Origin: JABDJL01 sp963664065
GTDB lineage: Bacteria > Pseudomonadota > Gammaproteobacteria > Xanthomonadales > SZUA-36
Length of the DNA stretch: 64,000 nt
Assembly (NCBI GenBank): GCA_963664065.1
Contig: OY760942.1
Location: 2,170,001 to 2,234,000 of the forward strand
Reading direction: 5' to 3'
The notes beneath the pieces were generated by a model. The model saw only the letters and a program-made list of their open reading frames with translations, was not told the DNA's origin and searched no databases. Shown one piece after another: positions 34,067-43,224 of the stretch. The position numbers and the translations under genes were made by a program. Within the stretch, counting starts at the first letter, position 1, and every line of letters starts with the position of its first letter.

Positions 34067-34701
34067 GTACGGTCAGGGTAAAAATTTGCGGCATGACCCG
34101 GCCGGAAGATATTCTTGCTGCATCCGCTGCCGGTGCAGATATGCTGGGATTTGTATTTGCCAGGAGTTCCCGGCAATTAAGCCTGAATTCAGCCATTGAC
34201 CTGCTCGATGAAGTTCCAGAAGGCATCGTGCGGGTCGGTTTGTTTATGAATTCCGGGGCGCGCAGCGTCAATAAGGTCCTCGATAGTGTTTCGCTGGACC
34301 TGTTACAGTTTCACGGCAATGAAGACCGGCTGTTCTGCGGTTCATTTGGAGTGCCTTACGTCAAAGCCATAGCAATGGGAAATACGAGTAGCCGGGTTGA
34401 TGCGGCTGCCCTTTACCCCGATGCGGCAGCTCATTTGTATGACAGCCATGCACCGGGCAGGGCGGGTGGCTCCGGAAACACTTTTAACTGGTCCTTGTTA
34501 CGTAAAGGAACTCATCCAGTCTGGCTGGCAGGTGGATTGACACCAGCAAACGTTGCAGCTGCGGTCAAACAAGTCCGGCCCTGGGCTGTTGATGTTTCCA
34601 GTGGCGTAGAAGAATCTCCAGGCCGAAAGAGCCATGATTTAGTAAAAGCATTCATTCGCGCGGCGAAATCAATCGATATGGAAGAACAAAATAGTGATTA
34701 A
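34063..34701 (+). CDS. trpF: Phosphoribosylanthranilate isomerase
   Basis: Third step of tryptophan synthesis. The 212-residue TIM barrel starts MSTVRVKICGMTRPED at 34063, inside the truA stop; KICGMT holds the catalytic Cys, and the Asp general acid region is near AVDVSSGVEESPGRK. TrpF stands alone (not fused to TrpC) and is followed by trpB and trpA. Confidence 0.96.
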   Translation: MSTVRVKICGMTRPEDILAASAAGADMLGFVFARSSRQLSLNSAIDLLDEVPEGIVRVGLFMNSGARSVNKVLDSVSLDLLQFHGNEDRLFCGSFGVPYVKAIAMGNTSSRVDAAALYPDAAAHLYDSHAPGRAGGSGNTFNWSLLRKGTHPVWLAGGLTPANVAAAVKQVRPWAVDVSSGVEESPGRKSHDLVKAFIRAAKSIDMEEQNSD

Positions 34702-34718
34702 AACGGGAACGACAGGAA

Positions 34719-35912
34719 ATGACAGGACTACCTGATGGTTCAGGCCACTTCGGCGACTTTGGTGGCCGGTTTGTTTCCGAGACCCTGATGCATGCACTGG
34801 AAGAACTGACCGCGGCATATGATCGCTGGCGGATGGACGATGATTTCGTCGCGAAACTGGATGATGATCTCGCACATTACGTTGGACGACCGTCTCCGAT
34901 CTATTTTGCAGAACGACTGACCCAAGCCTGCGGCGGTGCCAGGCTATTGTTGAAAAGAGAAGACCTCAATCACACCGGTGCCCACAAGATAAACAATACC
35001 GTTGGTCAGGGATTGCTGGCGAAACATATGGGTAAGTCCAGGGTAATCGCAGAAACCGGTGCAGGGCAGCACGGTGTTGCCACTGCCACGGTTGCCGCAA
35101 GGTTTGACCAGCAGTGCGTGGTGTATATGGGTGAAATTGACATTCATCGCCAGGCAATCAATGTTTTTCGAATGCAGTTGCTGGGTGCGGAAGTAAGGGC
35201 AGTTTCATCCGGATCGAAGACCCTCAAAGATGCCTTGAATGAAGCGATGAGAGACTGGGTCACCAATATTGACGATACGTTTTATGTGATCGGAACCGTG
35301 GCCGGGCCGCATCCCTATCCGATGATGGTGCGTGATTTTAATGCTGTAGTCGGACGCGAAGCACGCCGGCAGATGCTGGAGGGCTGGGATGCTTTACCGG
35401 ACGCCCTGGTTGCCTGTGTAGGGGGTGGCTCGAACGCCATGGGCTTGTTTCATCCTTTCATTGAAGATCAGTCGGTTGCGATGTATGGAGTAGAGGCGGC
35501 AGGAAAGGGACTTGAAACAGGCGAGCATGCGGCTTCATTATGCGCAGGCCGGCCAGGGGTATTGCATGGTAGCCGATCCTACCTGATAGATGATGACGCC
35601 GGACAAATTCAACATACCCATTCTATTTCTGCCGGACTGGATTATCCCGGTGTCGGGCCGGAACATGCCTGGCTCAAGGAACAAGGGCGTGCAACGTATG
35701 TCAGTATCGAAGATAAGGAGGCACTGGACGCCTGTCACGCCCTTAACCGCCTGGAAGGGATACTGCCTGCTTTGGAGAGCAGCCACGCCGTGGCCTATGC
35801 AATGAAAATGGCCAGTGAAATGCGTCCGGACCAGACGATATTGGTAAATCTTTCAGGGCGTGGAGACAAAGACGTGCAAACACTGGCCGCCCTGGGGGGT
35901 CTGTCGCTTTGA
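34719..35912 (+). CDS. trpB: Tryptophan synthase beta chain
   Basis: PLP enzyme that joins indole and serine. The 397-residue protein has the PLP lysine in LNHTGAHKINNTVGQ, the phosphate-binding GGGSNAMG, and the end NLSGRGDKDVQTLA. Its stop overlaps the trpA TTG start as TTGA, so the alpha and beta subunits are probably made in a fixed ratio. Confidence 0.98.
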   Translation: MTGLPDGSGHFGDFGGRFVSETLMHALEELTAAYDRWRMDDDFVAKLDDDLAHYVGRPSPIYFAERLTQACGGARLLLKREDLNHTGAHKINNTVGQGLLAKHMGKSRVIAETGAGQHGVATATVAARFDQQCVVYMGEIDIHRQAINVFRMQLLGAEVRAVSSGSKTLKDALNEAMRDWVTNIDDTFYVIGTVAGPHPYPMMVRDFNAVVGREARRQMLEGWDALPDALVACVGGGSNAMGLFHPFIEDQSVAMYGVEAAGKGLETGEHAASLCAGRPGVLHGSRSYLIDDDAGQIQHTHSISAGLDYPGVGPEHAWLKEQGRATYVSIEDKEALDACHALNRLEGILPALESSHAVAYAMKMASEMRPDQTILVNLSGRGDKDVQTLAALGGLSL

Positions 35913-36715
35913 GGCAGAGAATTGACCGTTGTTTTGCTGAGGCAGCACGTGCCAATCGAAAGGTATTGATTCCTTTTATCACTGCAGGTGACCCAGAACC
36001 TTCGTGGACCGTGAGTTTAATGCACGGGCTGGTATCAGGCGGAGCTGACATTCTGGAACTGGGAATCCCGTTTTCAGATCCCATGGCCGAAGGCCCGGTT
36101 ATCCAGGCATCAAGTGAACGTGCGGTACAAAAAGGAGTGGACCTGGTACAGGTGCTTTCCTGGGTTCTTGAATTTCGGCAGGTGGACCAGGACACGCCGG
36201 TTGTGTTGATGGGATATTTAAATCCTTTTGAGCGTTTTGGCTACGCCTCGTTGGCCAGGGAAGCGGCGGTTTCCGGGGTGGATGGCTTATTGCTGGTTGA
36301 TTGCCCTCCCGAGGAAATGCCCGCCTTACAGAACTCGCTGGACGAACATGATGTCTACTCAATCAGGCTGATTGCACCCACAACCACCGAGCAACGCCTG
36401 CAGGCCATCGCCTCAGGTGCAAGGGGGTTTATTTACTATGTTTCGTTCAAAGGTACCACCGGGGCTGATCGATTGGATACCGATGCGCTGGCCGGTCCAA
36501 TACAGCGGATAAAGCAATATTCTCCATTGCCGGTGGCGGTTGGTTTTGGTATCAAGGATGCAGCGTCGGCATCGGTGGTCGCACAATATGCCGACGCCGT
36601 GGTGATTGGAAGTGCGCTGGTTGCTCAATTGGCTGATTGCGAAGATCTGAAAGAGGCCTGTCGTTGCAGTGAGAAATTTGTTTCGTCAGTCCGCAAGGCC
36701 CTTGACGAAGGCTAA
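35909..36715 (+). CDS. trpA: Tryptophan synthase alpha chain, with Asp60-to-Glu change
   Basis: Cleaves indole-glycerol phosphate to indole, channelled to TrpB. The 268-residue TIM barrel starts at TTG 35909 overlapping the trpB stop. The catalytic Glu50 (E. coli Glu49) is in LELGIPFSD. The residue equal to E. coli Asp60 is Glu61 (SDPMAEGPVIQ instead of ..ADGP..), a change at an active-site acid. The rest, including the GFIYYVSFKGTTG loop 6, is normal. Confidence 0.95.
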   Translation: MRQRIDRCFAEAARANRKVLIPFITAGDPEPSWTVSLMHGLVSGGADILELGIPFSDPMAEGPVIQASSERAVQKGVDLVQVLSWVLEFRQVDQDTPVVLMGYLNPFERFGYASLAREAAVSGVDGLLLVDCPPEEMPALQNSLDEHDVYSIRLIAPTTTEQRLQAIASGARGFIYYVSFKGTTGADRLDTDALAGPIQRIKQYSPLPVAVGFGIKDAASASVVAQYADAVVIGSALVAQLADCEDLKEACRCSEKFVSSVRKALDEG

Positions 36716-36788
36716 GTATGAAACTGAAGCTTTATATTGTCTTGACCCCACATGGCCCTAAATATTATGAGGAGGTTAGAATAGCCAC

Positions 36789-37679
36789 ATGAGCTGGTTT
36801 CAAAAATTAATGCCTTCCCGAATACGGACAGAAGGCGGCAGTAAGCGTAACGTGCCTGAAGGCTTGTGGACCAAGTGTGAGTCCTGTTCGGCTGTCCTGT
36901 ACCGCCCGGAACTGGAACGAAACCTGCAGGTTTGCCCCAAATGCAGCCACCACCTTCCGGTTGGCGCACGCACGCGCCTTGACCAGTTTCTTGATCCTGG
37001 GGAGCGACGCGATATCGCAATTGAACTTGAGCCTACCGATCCGCTTAGATTTCAAGATACCAAGAAATACAAAGATCGACTGGTGGCGGCACAAAAAAAG
37101 ACCGCCGAAACTGATGCGCTGGTGGCCCAGGTTGGTGAGCTTAAGGGCGTGGGAATTGTGGCCTGCGCGTTTGAGTTTGCATTTATGGGGGGATCAATGG
37201 GTTCGGTCGTTGGAGAACGTTTTTCACGAGCGGCGCAGGAGTCCTTGCGTCTTCGTGCCCCGCTGGTCTGTTTTTCAGCTACCGGTGGTGCCAGGATGCA
37301 GGAAGGATTGCTGTCACTCATGCAAATGGCCAAGACCAGTGCCATGCTCGCACTGCTTGGGGAAGAGGGTGTTCCGTATATTTCTGTCTTGACCCACCCA
37401 ACCACAGGCGGAGTTTCCGCCAGCCTGGGTATGCTGGGTGATATCAACATCGCTGAGCCCGGAGCATTGATCGGTTTTGCGGGTCCGCGGGTTATCGAAC
37501 AGACCGTTCGAGAAAAACTGCCTGAGGGGTTTCAACGCAGCGAGTTTTTACTACAGAAGGGTGCCGTGGACATGATCGTTGATCGGCGTAATTTACGCGA
37601 TGAAATTTCTTCGATGCTTGTAATACTGACCTCCGGACAGCGGCCCAAAGAAGTCAGTGGCAAGTTGCTGGAAACCTGA
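36789..37679 (+). CDS. accD: Acetyl-CoA carboxylase carboxyltransferase subunit beta
   Basis: Beta subunit of the carboxyltransferase that makes malonyl-CoA. The 296-residue protein has the N-terminal C4 zinc domain (Cys30, Cys33, Cys49, Cys52), the crotonase-fold carboxyltransferase core with ATGGARMQEG and HPTTGGVSASLGMLGD. An AGGAGG site lies upstream, somewhat far from the ATG. trpBA-accD-folC is a widely conserved order. Confidence 0.97.
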   Translation: MSWFQKLMPSRIRTEGGSKRNVPEGLWTKCESCSAVLYRPELERNLQVCPKCSHHLPVGARTRLDQFLDPGERRDIAIELEPTDPLRFQDTKKYKDRLVAAQKKTAETDALVAQVGELKGVGIVACAFEFAFMGGSMGSVVGERFSRAAQESLRLRAPLVCFSATGGARMQEGLLSLMQMAKTSAMLALLGEEGVPYISVLTHPTTGGVSASLGMLGDINIAEPGALIGFAGPRVIEQTVREKLPEGFQRSEFLLQKGAVDMIVDRRNLRDEISSMLVILTSGQRPKEVSGKLLET

Positions 37680-37710
37680 TTCAACAATACGTTGTTCCGA
37701 AAGCACCAGC

Positions 37711-38973
37711 ATGACTGACTCACTTGCGGCCTGGTTAAATATACTCGAAAGCAGACATCCGAAAGAAATTGATCTTGGTCTGGAACGAAGCTCACAGGTT
37801 TTTCGGGCTATGGGTTCCCCCAGTCCCGCCCCATTGATATTTACCGTCGCCGGAACCAACGGCAAAGGTTCGGTGGTGGCATATCTGTCTGCGATGCTTG
37901 AAGCAATGGGTTTCCTTTGCGGTTCCTACACTTCCCCCCACATCCTGAGGTTCAATGAACGAATTCGAATTGCTGGCGTTGACACCAATGACGGGAAGTT
38001 GATCGATGCATTCAAACAAACGGAACACGCCAGGAACAGCGTACCCCTTACTTATTTCGAGTTTACGACCCTGGCAGCATTCCAACTGATGCACGAGGCT
38101 GAGATTGACGTGGCCGTACTGGAAGTTGGTCTTGGGGGACGGTTGGATACCGTTAACGTTGTGGATCCGGATTGCACCGTCATTACCCCGATCGGGCTGG
38201 ATCATCAGGATTATCTTGGCTTCGGTCGCGAAGCGATTGGCCTTGAGAAGGCCGGCATCATGCGGCCGGGCGCTCCAGTGATCTGCGGCGACAGGGAACC
38301 TCCGCAAAGCGTGACAATGCAGGCTGGCCAACTGGGTGCCCGGCTACTTGTGCTGGGCGAAGATTTTGACTGGACTCTGGCAGGCTCAAAAGTCTGCTTG
38401 ACGGTCGGTCAAGATCAGCTTCAATTCACTGCACCGGCGATGCCCGGGCAACATCAACTGGATAACCTGGCCACATCGGTCACTGCTTTGCACAGTTTAT
38501 TGACCGAACGGCTTAAACTTTGTGGTGAATGGAAGAGCGCGCCGGGATGCGTTCGCCTGCCTGGGCGCCTGACGGGGTCTTCTTCTGATAAGCGGTTTAT
38601 TCTTGATGTGGGGCATAACCCAATGGCCGCCGGGGTGGTGGCTGCACATTTGTTTTCCCTTTCATACAAAAGGGTTGTTTGCGTACTGGGCATGTTAAAG
38701 GATAAGGACGCAGCAGGGGTTGTACGCATATTGGACGCGGTGGTGGATAACTGGTTTTGCGCCGGACTGGAAGGGACACGGGGTCAAAGTGGCGCGGAAC
38801 TTGCGAAGATAGTTTCAGAGAGTCTTCCCGGTACTGATGTGTCGGCTTTTGAAAAAGTGAGCGCTGCAATCACCGGGGCCAGGGATCTGGCAAAAAATGA
38901 CGATCTGGTGCTCGTATTCGGATCATTTGAGACGGTCGGCGCAGCAATGAGGGAACTGGCAGATAAAACTTGA
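37711..38973 (+). CDS. folC: Bifunctional dihydrofolate synthase / folylpolyglutamate synthase
   Basis: Adds glutamate to dihydropteroate and to folates. From the ATG at 37711 (MTDSLAAWLNILESRHPKEIDLGLER) it is 420 residues; an upstream frame from 37657 overlaps accD and is not family-like. The Mur-ligase-type P-loop is VAGTNGKGSVVAYL, followed by YTSPHILRFNERI, and the C-terminal domain has LDVGHNPMAA. Confidence 0.95.
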   Translation: MTDSLAAWLNILESRHPKEIDLGLERSSQVFRAMGSPSPAPLIFTVAGTNGKGSVVAYLSAMLEAMGFLCGSYTSPHILRFNERIRIAGVDTNDGKLIDAFKQTEHARNSVPLTYFEFTTLAAFQLMHEAEIDVAVLEVGLGGRLDTVNVVDPDCTVITPIGLDHQDYLGFGREAIGLEKAGIMRPGAPVICGDREPPQSVTMQAGQLGARLLVLGEDFDWTLAGSKVCLTVGQDQLQFTAPAMPGQHQLDNLATSVTALHSLLTERLKLCGEWKSAPGCVRLPGRLTGSSSDKRFILDVGHNPMAAGVVAAHLFSLSYKRVVCVLGMLKDKDAAGVVRILDAVVDNWFCAGLEGTRGQSGAELAKIVSESLPGTDVSAFEKVSAAITGARDLAKNDDLVLVFGSFETVGAAMRELADKT

Positions 38974-39058
38974 GTGGCTGATTTCTTCGTAGAATTAATC
39001 AGATGATTGGCCGTTCTTTACTGTTAAAATTGCCATATGCGGGAATTTACAGATTACT

Positions 39059-39934
39059 ATGGATAAAGCACTTAAACAGAGACTGGTTGGCGCAAGCGTG
39101 CTGATTGCACTGGCGGTTGTGGTGTTGCCTATGTTGCTTAGCGGGCAGCCTGACAACCGGCAGGAGACCCGCAGCATCGAAGTACCGCCCAAGCCCTCGG
39201 AGTTATCTTTTGAAACACGAAGGTTTCCGGTTGGTGAGCAGGCAAATGATCAGCCTTCTGTGGTGGAAATCAAAACTGCGCAGGAAACTGAAACTGTCAC
39301 CTCCGGCAGTCAAGCAGCAGATCCGGATAAAGCCCGGACAGAGACAGGAATTCCGGCCGAAGCCGCAGAGACCGAGGAAGCCGTTGCTAACCAGCCTGCC
39401 TTCGTAGAAGAGCTTCAACAGCCGGGTAGATACCTGGTCCAGGTGGCCAGTTTCAGCACAACTGCCAATGCCAACCGTCTGGCCACACGCCTCAAGGCTG
39501 ATGGACTTGAAGTTATGATGGACACCATTTCCGCAGCTGTCGGAACCCTGCACAGGGTACGGGTGGGACCATATAACCGAATTGATGAGGCCAATGAAGC
39601 CATGTCGCTGATTCGATCACGTACGCCGGATGTGAATCCCCGGATTATCGATCTGCGCCCTGATGAAAGCGCACCGGTTACTGATCCTTCGGACCCCCTG
39701 GTGCGCTGGGTTGTGCAAGTGGGCAGTTTTGAGAACCAGGCGAATGCCGAAAACCTTGTCAGTCAGCTTCGAACTACAGGCTTCAGTGCTTATAGCATTT
39801 CGGTCAGTGAACCGGGACGCACCCGGTACAAAGTTCGGGTTGGTCCTGAAATTGAGCGCCAGTCAGCAGTCAGAATTGCAACGGATATTCGAAACAAACT
39901 GAATCTTGACGGCATCGTGATCAGCGTAGACTGA
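39059..39934 (+). CDS. dedD: DedD-like cell-division SPOR protein with two SPOR domains
   Basis: Inner-membrane protein of 291 residues. One N-terminal helix (about 9-28, LVGASVLIALAVVVLPMLLSG) anchors a Pro/Glu-rich linker and two tandem SPOR repeats, GRYLVQVASFSTTANANRLA.. (about 122-195) and RWVVQVGSFENQANAENLV.. (about 218-290). SPOR domains bind septal peptidoglycan lacking stem peptides. E. coli DedD has a single SPOR domain, so the duplication is notable. Position between folC and cvpA is the conserved dedD position. Confidence 0.9.
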   Translation: MDKALKQRLVGASVLIALAVVVLPMLLSGQPDNRQETRSIEVPPKPSELSFETRRFPVGEQANDQPSVVEIKTAQETETVTSGSQAADPDKARTETGIPAEAAETEEAVANQPAFVEELQQPGRYLVQVASFSTTANANRLATRLKADGLEVMMDTISAAVGTLHRVRVGPYNRIDEANEAMSLIRSRTPDVNPRIIDLRPDESAPVTDPSDPLVRWVVQVGSFENQANAENLVSQLRTTGFSAYSISVSEPGRTRYKVRVGPEIERQSAVRIATDIRNKLNLDGIVISVD

Positions 39935-39943
39935 GCTGACTCC

Positions 39944-40465
39944 ATGGACTGGGCGGACTATCTGGTACTTGGAATAATTGCAATTTCCATCCTGGTTGGA
40001 GCCCTGCGTGGCCTGATAAAAGAAGCGCTTTCCCTTGCTGTCTGGATCGCGGCATTTCTACTTGCTTTTCAATTCTCAGGAACGCTCGCGGAAAGTCTTG
40101 AAAACACAATATCCTTGCCTTCTGCTCGTACGGCACTGGCATTTTCGGCGGTTTTTATATTGGTGCTTGTGGTTGGGGGACTACTGACGTACCTGGTAGG
40201 AAAGCTGGTTGAAAAGACCGGGCTCAGCGGTACAGATAGGCTGCTAGGTGGCGTATTTGGGGCTGCACGCGGGCTCATCATGGTAGTGGTGATGATCCTG
40301 GTCGCCGGTTTGACACCAATCCCGCGTGATCCCTGGTGGGAAGAATCCAGCACCATACAATCGTTGATGCCATTGGCCGACTGGGCCGGCGCCTTTTTGC
40401 CAGAGTCCATACAATCACACCTGGACCTGTACCCAGAGGAAGAGGTTGACGCCACTGAAGTATGA
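39944..40465 (+). CDS. cvpA: CvpA family membrane protein
   Basis: A 173-residue inner-membrane protein with four helices (DYLVLGIIAISILVGALRG, AVWIAAFLLAFQF, LAFSAVFILVLVVGGLLTYLVG, GLIMVVVMILVAGL), and the GLSGTDRLLGGVFGAARG loop typical of CvpA. It was first described for colicin V production in E. coli and lies just before purF there too. The precise function is unclear. Confidence 0.95.
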   Translation: MDWADYLVLGIIAISILVGALRGLIKEALSLAVWIAAFLLAFQFSGTLAESLENTISLPSARTALAFSAVFILVLVVGGLLTYLVGKLVEKTGLSGTDRLLGGVFGAARGLIMVVVMILVAGLTPIPRDPWWEESSTIQSLMPLADWAGAFLPESIQSHLDLYPEEEVDATEV

Positions 40466-40544
40466 GAATTCGATCTTGGTTCACGTGCTGCATGTTAAGA
40501 TTCATGCGCTTGGATATCGGTCACTGTAAAAGGGATTCGATGAA

Positions 40545-42041
40545 ATGTGTGGAATCATTGGAATAGTCGGCCAACAGGCAGTTGCTCCTGCAATCGTCGA
40601 TGCCCTGACCATCCTCCAACACAGGGGCCAGGATGCCGCCGGCATTGCAACTCTGGACGGTTATCGATTAAATCTTCACAAAAACAACGGCTTGGTGAGT
40701 GATGTATTCGGTGCTGCAGATTTCTCGCTTTTGCAGGGGTTCGCAGGCATTGGTCACGTTCGCTACCCCACGGCAGGATGCGAGAACTCCGCTGAAGCCC
40801 AGCCTTTTTACGTCAATTCGCCTTATGGAATTGCCCTGGCTCATAACGGCAACCTGATTAACACGGATCATTTGAAGGAAGAGCTCTTTGACAGTGACAA
40901 GAGACATCTGAATACCGATTCTGATTCTGAAGTGCTGCTTAACATACTGGCGCACGAGCTACAGCGTTGTGACAACGGCCGGATAATGCCTGCTGATATA
41001 TTTACCGCCGTCGAAGGCGTTCACCGGCGTTGTAACGGCGCCTATGCTGTCATATCCCTGATAGTGGATCAGGGAATCCTGGGCTTCAGAGATCCATATG
41101 GCATCAGGCCAATGGTGATCGGCAGCCGGGAACTGGAAAGCGGCATCGAGTACGCGCTGGCGTCTGAAAGCGTTGCGCTGGATGTTATTGGTTTCAAGTT
41201 ACTTCGAGATGTGGAGCCGGGCGAGGCTGTATTTATCAGCCTGGATGGAACACTTCACTGTTGTGAATCCCTGATCAGAAAGCCGTTTTCACCCTGCATT
41301 TTCGAATATGTCTATTTCGCCCGCCCGGATTCCATGCTCGATGATATTTCGGTCTACAAGGCGCGTCTCAGAATGGGCCAGGCCTTGTCGCGTAAAATCC
41401 TCAGGGATTGGCCTGAACATGATATCGATGTTGTCATACCGGTACCGGACACCAGCCGCACGGCCGCCTTGCCTCTGGCCTACGACCTGAAAGTTAAGTA
41501 CCGGGAAGGGTTTATCAAGAACCGATATATTGGCCGGACATTCATTATGCCCGGCCAGGAGCAGCGAAAGCGCTCTGTCAGGCACAAGCTGAACGCTATT
41601 GATCTCGAGTTTCGGGGCAAAAACGTGCTGTTGGTTGACGATTCAATTGTACGCGGTACGACTTCAAAGCAAATTATTCAAATGGCAAGGGAAGCGGGTG
41701 CCAAAAAGGTTTATTTTGCGTCTGCAGCGCCACCCGTTCGCTACCCGAATATCTATGGAATCGATATGCCAGCCACATCGGAATTGATTGCCAATGGAAG
41801 AGATGTAAACCAGATACAGGAAGAGTTGGGCGCTGACTGGTTGATTTACCAGGAGTTGGAAGATTTGATTGATGCATGTCGTGAAGGTAACAGCAGCATT
41901 GAGCAATTTGATACCTCCTGTTTTTCAGGCAATTACGTAACCGGAGTTGAAAAGGGGTACCTGGAGTCGATTCAAAAATTACGCTCAGATCAGGCCAAAT
42001 CGGATCGTCGTCTTACACCGGCAACACGGCTGGCCAGTTAA
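40545..42041 (+). CDS. purF: Amidophosphoribosyltransferase
   Basis: First committed step of purine synthesis: PRPP plus glutamine to phosphoribosylamine. The 498-residue protein begins MCGIIGIVGQQ, so Cys2 becomes the N-terminal nucleophile after Met removal, with no propeptide. The glutaminase region LAHNGNL and the PRPP motif VLLVDDSIVRGTTSKQI are intact. cvpA-purF is a conserved pair. Confidence 0.98.
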   Translation: MCGIIGIVGQQAVAPAIVDALTILQHRGQDAAGIATLDGYRLNLHKNNGLVSDVFGAADFSLLQGFAGIGHVRYPTAGCENSAEAQPFYVNSPYGIALAHNGNLINTDHLKEELFDSDKRHLNTDSDSEVLLNILAHELQRCDNGRIMPADIFTAVEGVHRRCNGAYAVISLIVDQGILGFRDPYGIRPMVIGSRELESGIEYALASESVALDVIGFKLLRDVEPGEAVFISLDGTLHCCESLIRKPFSPCIFEYVYFARPDSMLDDISVYKARLRMGQALSRKILRDWPEHDIDVVIPVPDTSRTAALPLAYDLKVKYREGFIKNRYIGRTFIMPGQEQRKRSVRHKLNAIDLEFRGKNVLLVDDSIVRGTTSKQIIQMAREAGAKKVYFASAAPPVRYPNIYGIDMPATSELIANGRDVNQIQEELGADWLIYQELEDLIDACREGNSSIEQFDTSCFSGNYVTGVEKGYLESIQKLRSDQAKSDRRLTPATRLAS

Positions 42042-42104
42042 AGCCTGAGAGTTATTTAGAAGCCATCGGAATGCACGCCGGCACAAGAAACCCCGGATAA
42101 AAAT

Positions 42105-43217
42105 ATGAACGACAAAACAAAACATGCAGAACTTGATGAAGTTCGAAAACGCATTGATGCGTTGGATGAAGCGATCCAGTCCCTGATCAGCGAGCGCGCC
42201 GAACTGGCCTACACCGTAGGAACCGCCAAGGGTGATCTGCCGCATGCTGTTGATTACTACCGCCCTGAACGTGAAGCACAGGTACTACGGGGGGTGTTGG
42301 AGCGCAACGACGGGCCATTGAATGATTCGGAAATGCTGAGACTGTTCCGGGAAATCATGTCTGCCTGCCTGGCCCGGCAGGAGCCATTGAAAATTGCCTA
42401 CCTTGGGCCGGAGGGTACTTTTACCCAACAAGCCGTATATCGGCACTTTGGGCATTCGGTGCAGGCGCTTGGACACCCGGCGATCGAAACCGTTTTTGAG
42501 CAGGTTCAGGGCGCCGAGGCCGATTTTGGTGTTGTACCGATTGAAAACTCCACCCAGGGCATAGTCAGTCACACGCTTGACATGTTTTTGGAGTCCGAAC
42601 TCAAGATCTGCGGCGAAGTGGAAATGCGCATTCATCACAACCTGCTCACGCACTCAGACACCCTCGCGGGAATAGAGCGGGTCTATGCGCACCACCAGTC
42701 GCTTTCGCAATGCCGGTCATGGATCAGGCGTAATTTACCCCGGGTTGAGACCCTGCCGGTAGCCAGCAACGCCGAGGCAGCGCGAAGGGTCAGGAGTGCC
42801 CCTGAAGCGGCTGCTATTGCCAGCCAGTCGGCCGCCGAAATTTATGGCTTACCCATTTTGTTCTCGCGGATTGAGGATAATCCGGACAATACAACCCGAT
42901 TTCTGGTTATAGGGCGCCAGTTATTCAGCAGTTCCGGCGACGACAAAACCAGCCTGTTGCTGGCTGGCAAGGAAGGACCCGGCTTGCTGCATGCCTTGCT
43001 GGAGCCGCTGGCCAGGCACAAAGTCAATATGACGCGTATTGAGTCCCGGCCATCTCCGGCCGGAAAGTGGCAGTACGTTTTCTTTGTCGATATTGAGGGA
43101 CATGTTGAAGACGATGAGGTGTGTTCAGCCCTGAAGGCTCTGGCCGAAGTTTCAGTTCAAACCCGAATATTGGGTTCCTATCCCAAGGCCGTTTTGTCAC
43201 CGGCGGAGAAAGTCTGA
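42105..43217 (+). CDS. pheA: Chorismate mutase / prephenate dehydratase (P-protein)
   Basis: Bifunctional enzyme towards phenylalanine. The 370-residue protein has an N-terminal AroQ chorismate mutase (about 8-90: VRKRIDALDEAIQSLISERAELA), prephenate dehydratase (about 95-275: AYLGPEGTFTQQA, ..DNTTRFLVIG), and a C-terminal ACT domain with ESRPSPAGKWQYVFFVD that binds phenylalanine. It opens the pheA-hisC-aroA-cmk-rpsA run; serC, tyrA and gyrA, often in this cluster, are absent. Confidence 0.97.
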   Translation: MNDKTKHAELDEVRKRIDALDEAIQSLISERAELAYTVGTAKGDLPHAVDYYRPEREAQVLRGVLERNDGPLNDSEMLRLFREIMSACLARQEPLKIAYLGPEGTFTQQAVYRHFGHSVQALGHPAIETVFEQVQGAEADFGVVPIENSTQGIVSHTLDMFLESELKICGEVEMRIHHNLLTHSDTLAGIERVYAHHQSLSQCRSWIRRNLPRVETLPVASNAEAARRVRSAPEAAAIASQSAAEIYGLPILFSRIEDNPDNTTRFLVIGRQLFSSSGDDKTSLLLAGKEGPGLLHALLEPLARHKVNMTRIESRPSPAGKWQYVFFVDIEGHVEDDEVCSALKALAEVSVQTRILGSYPKAVLSPAEKV

Positions 43218-43224
43218 ACTGCAC

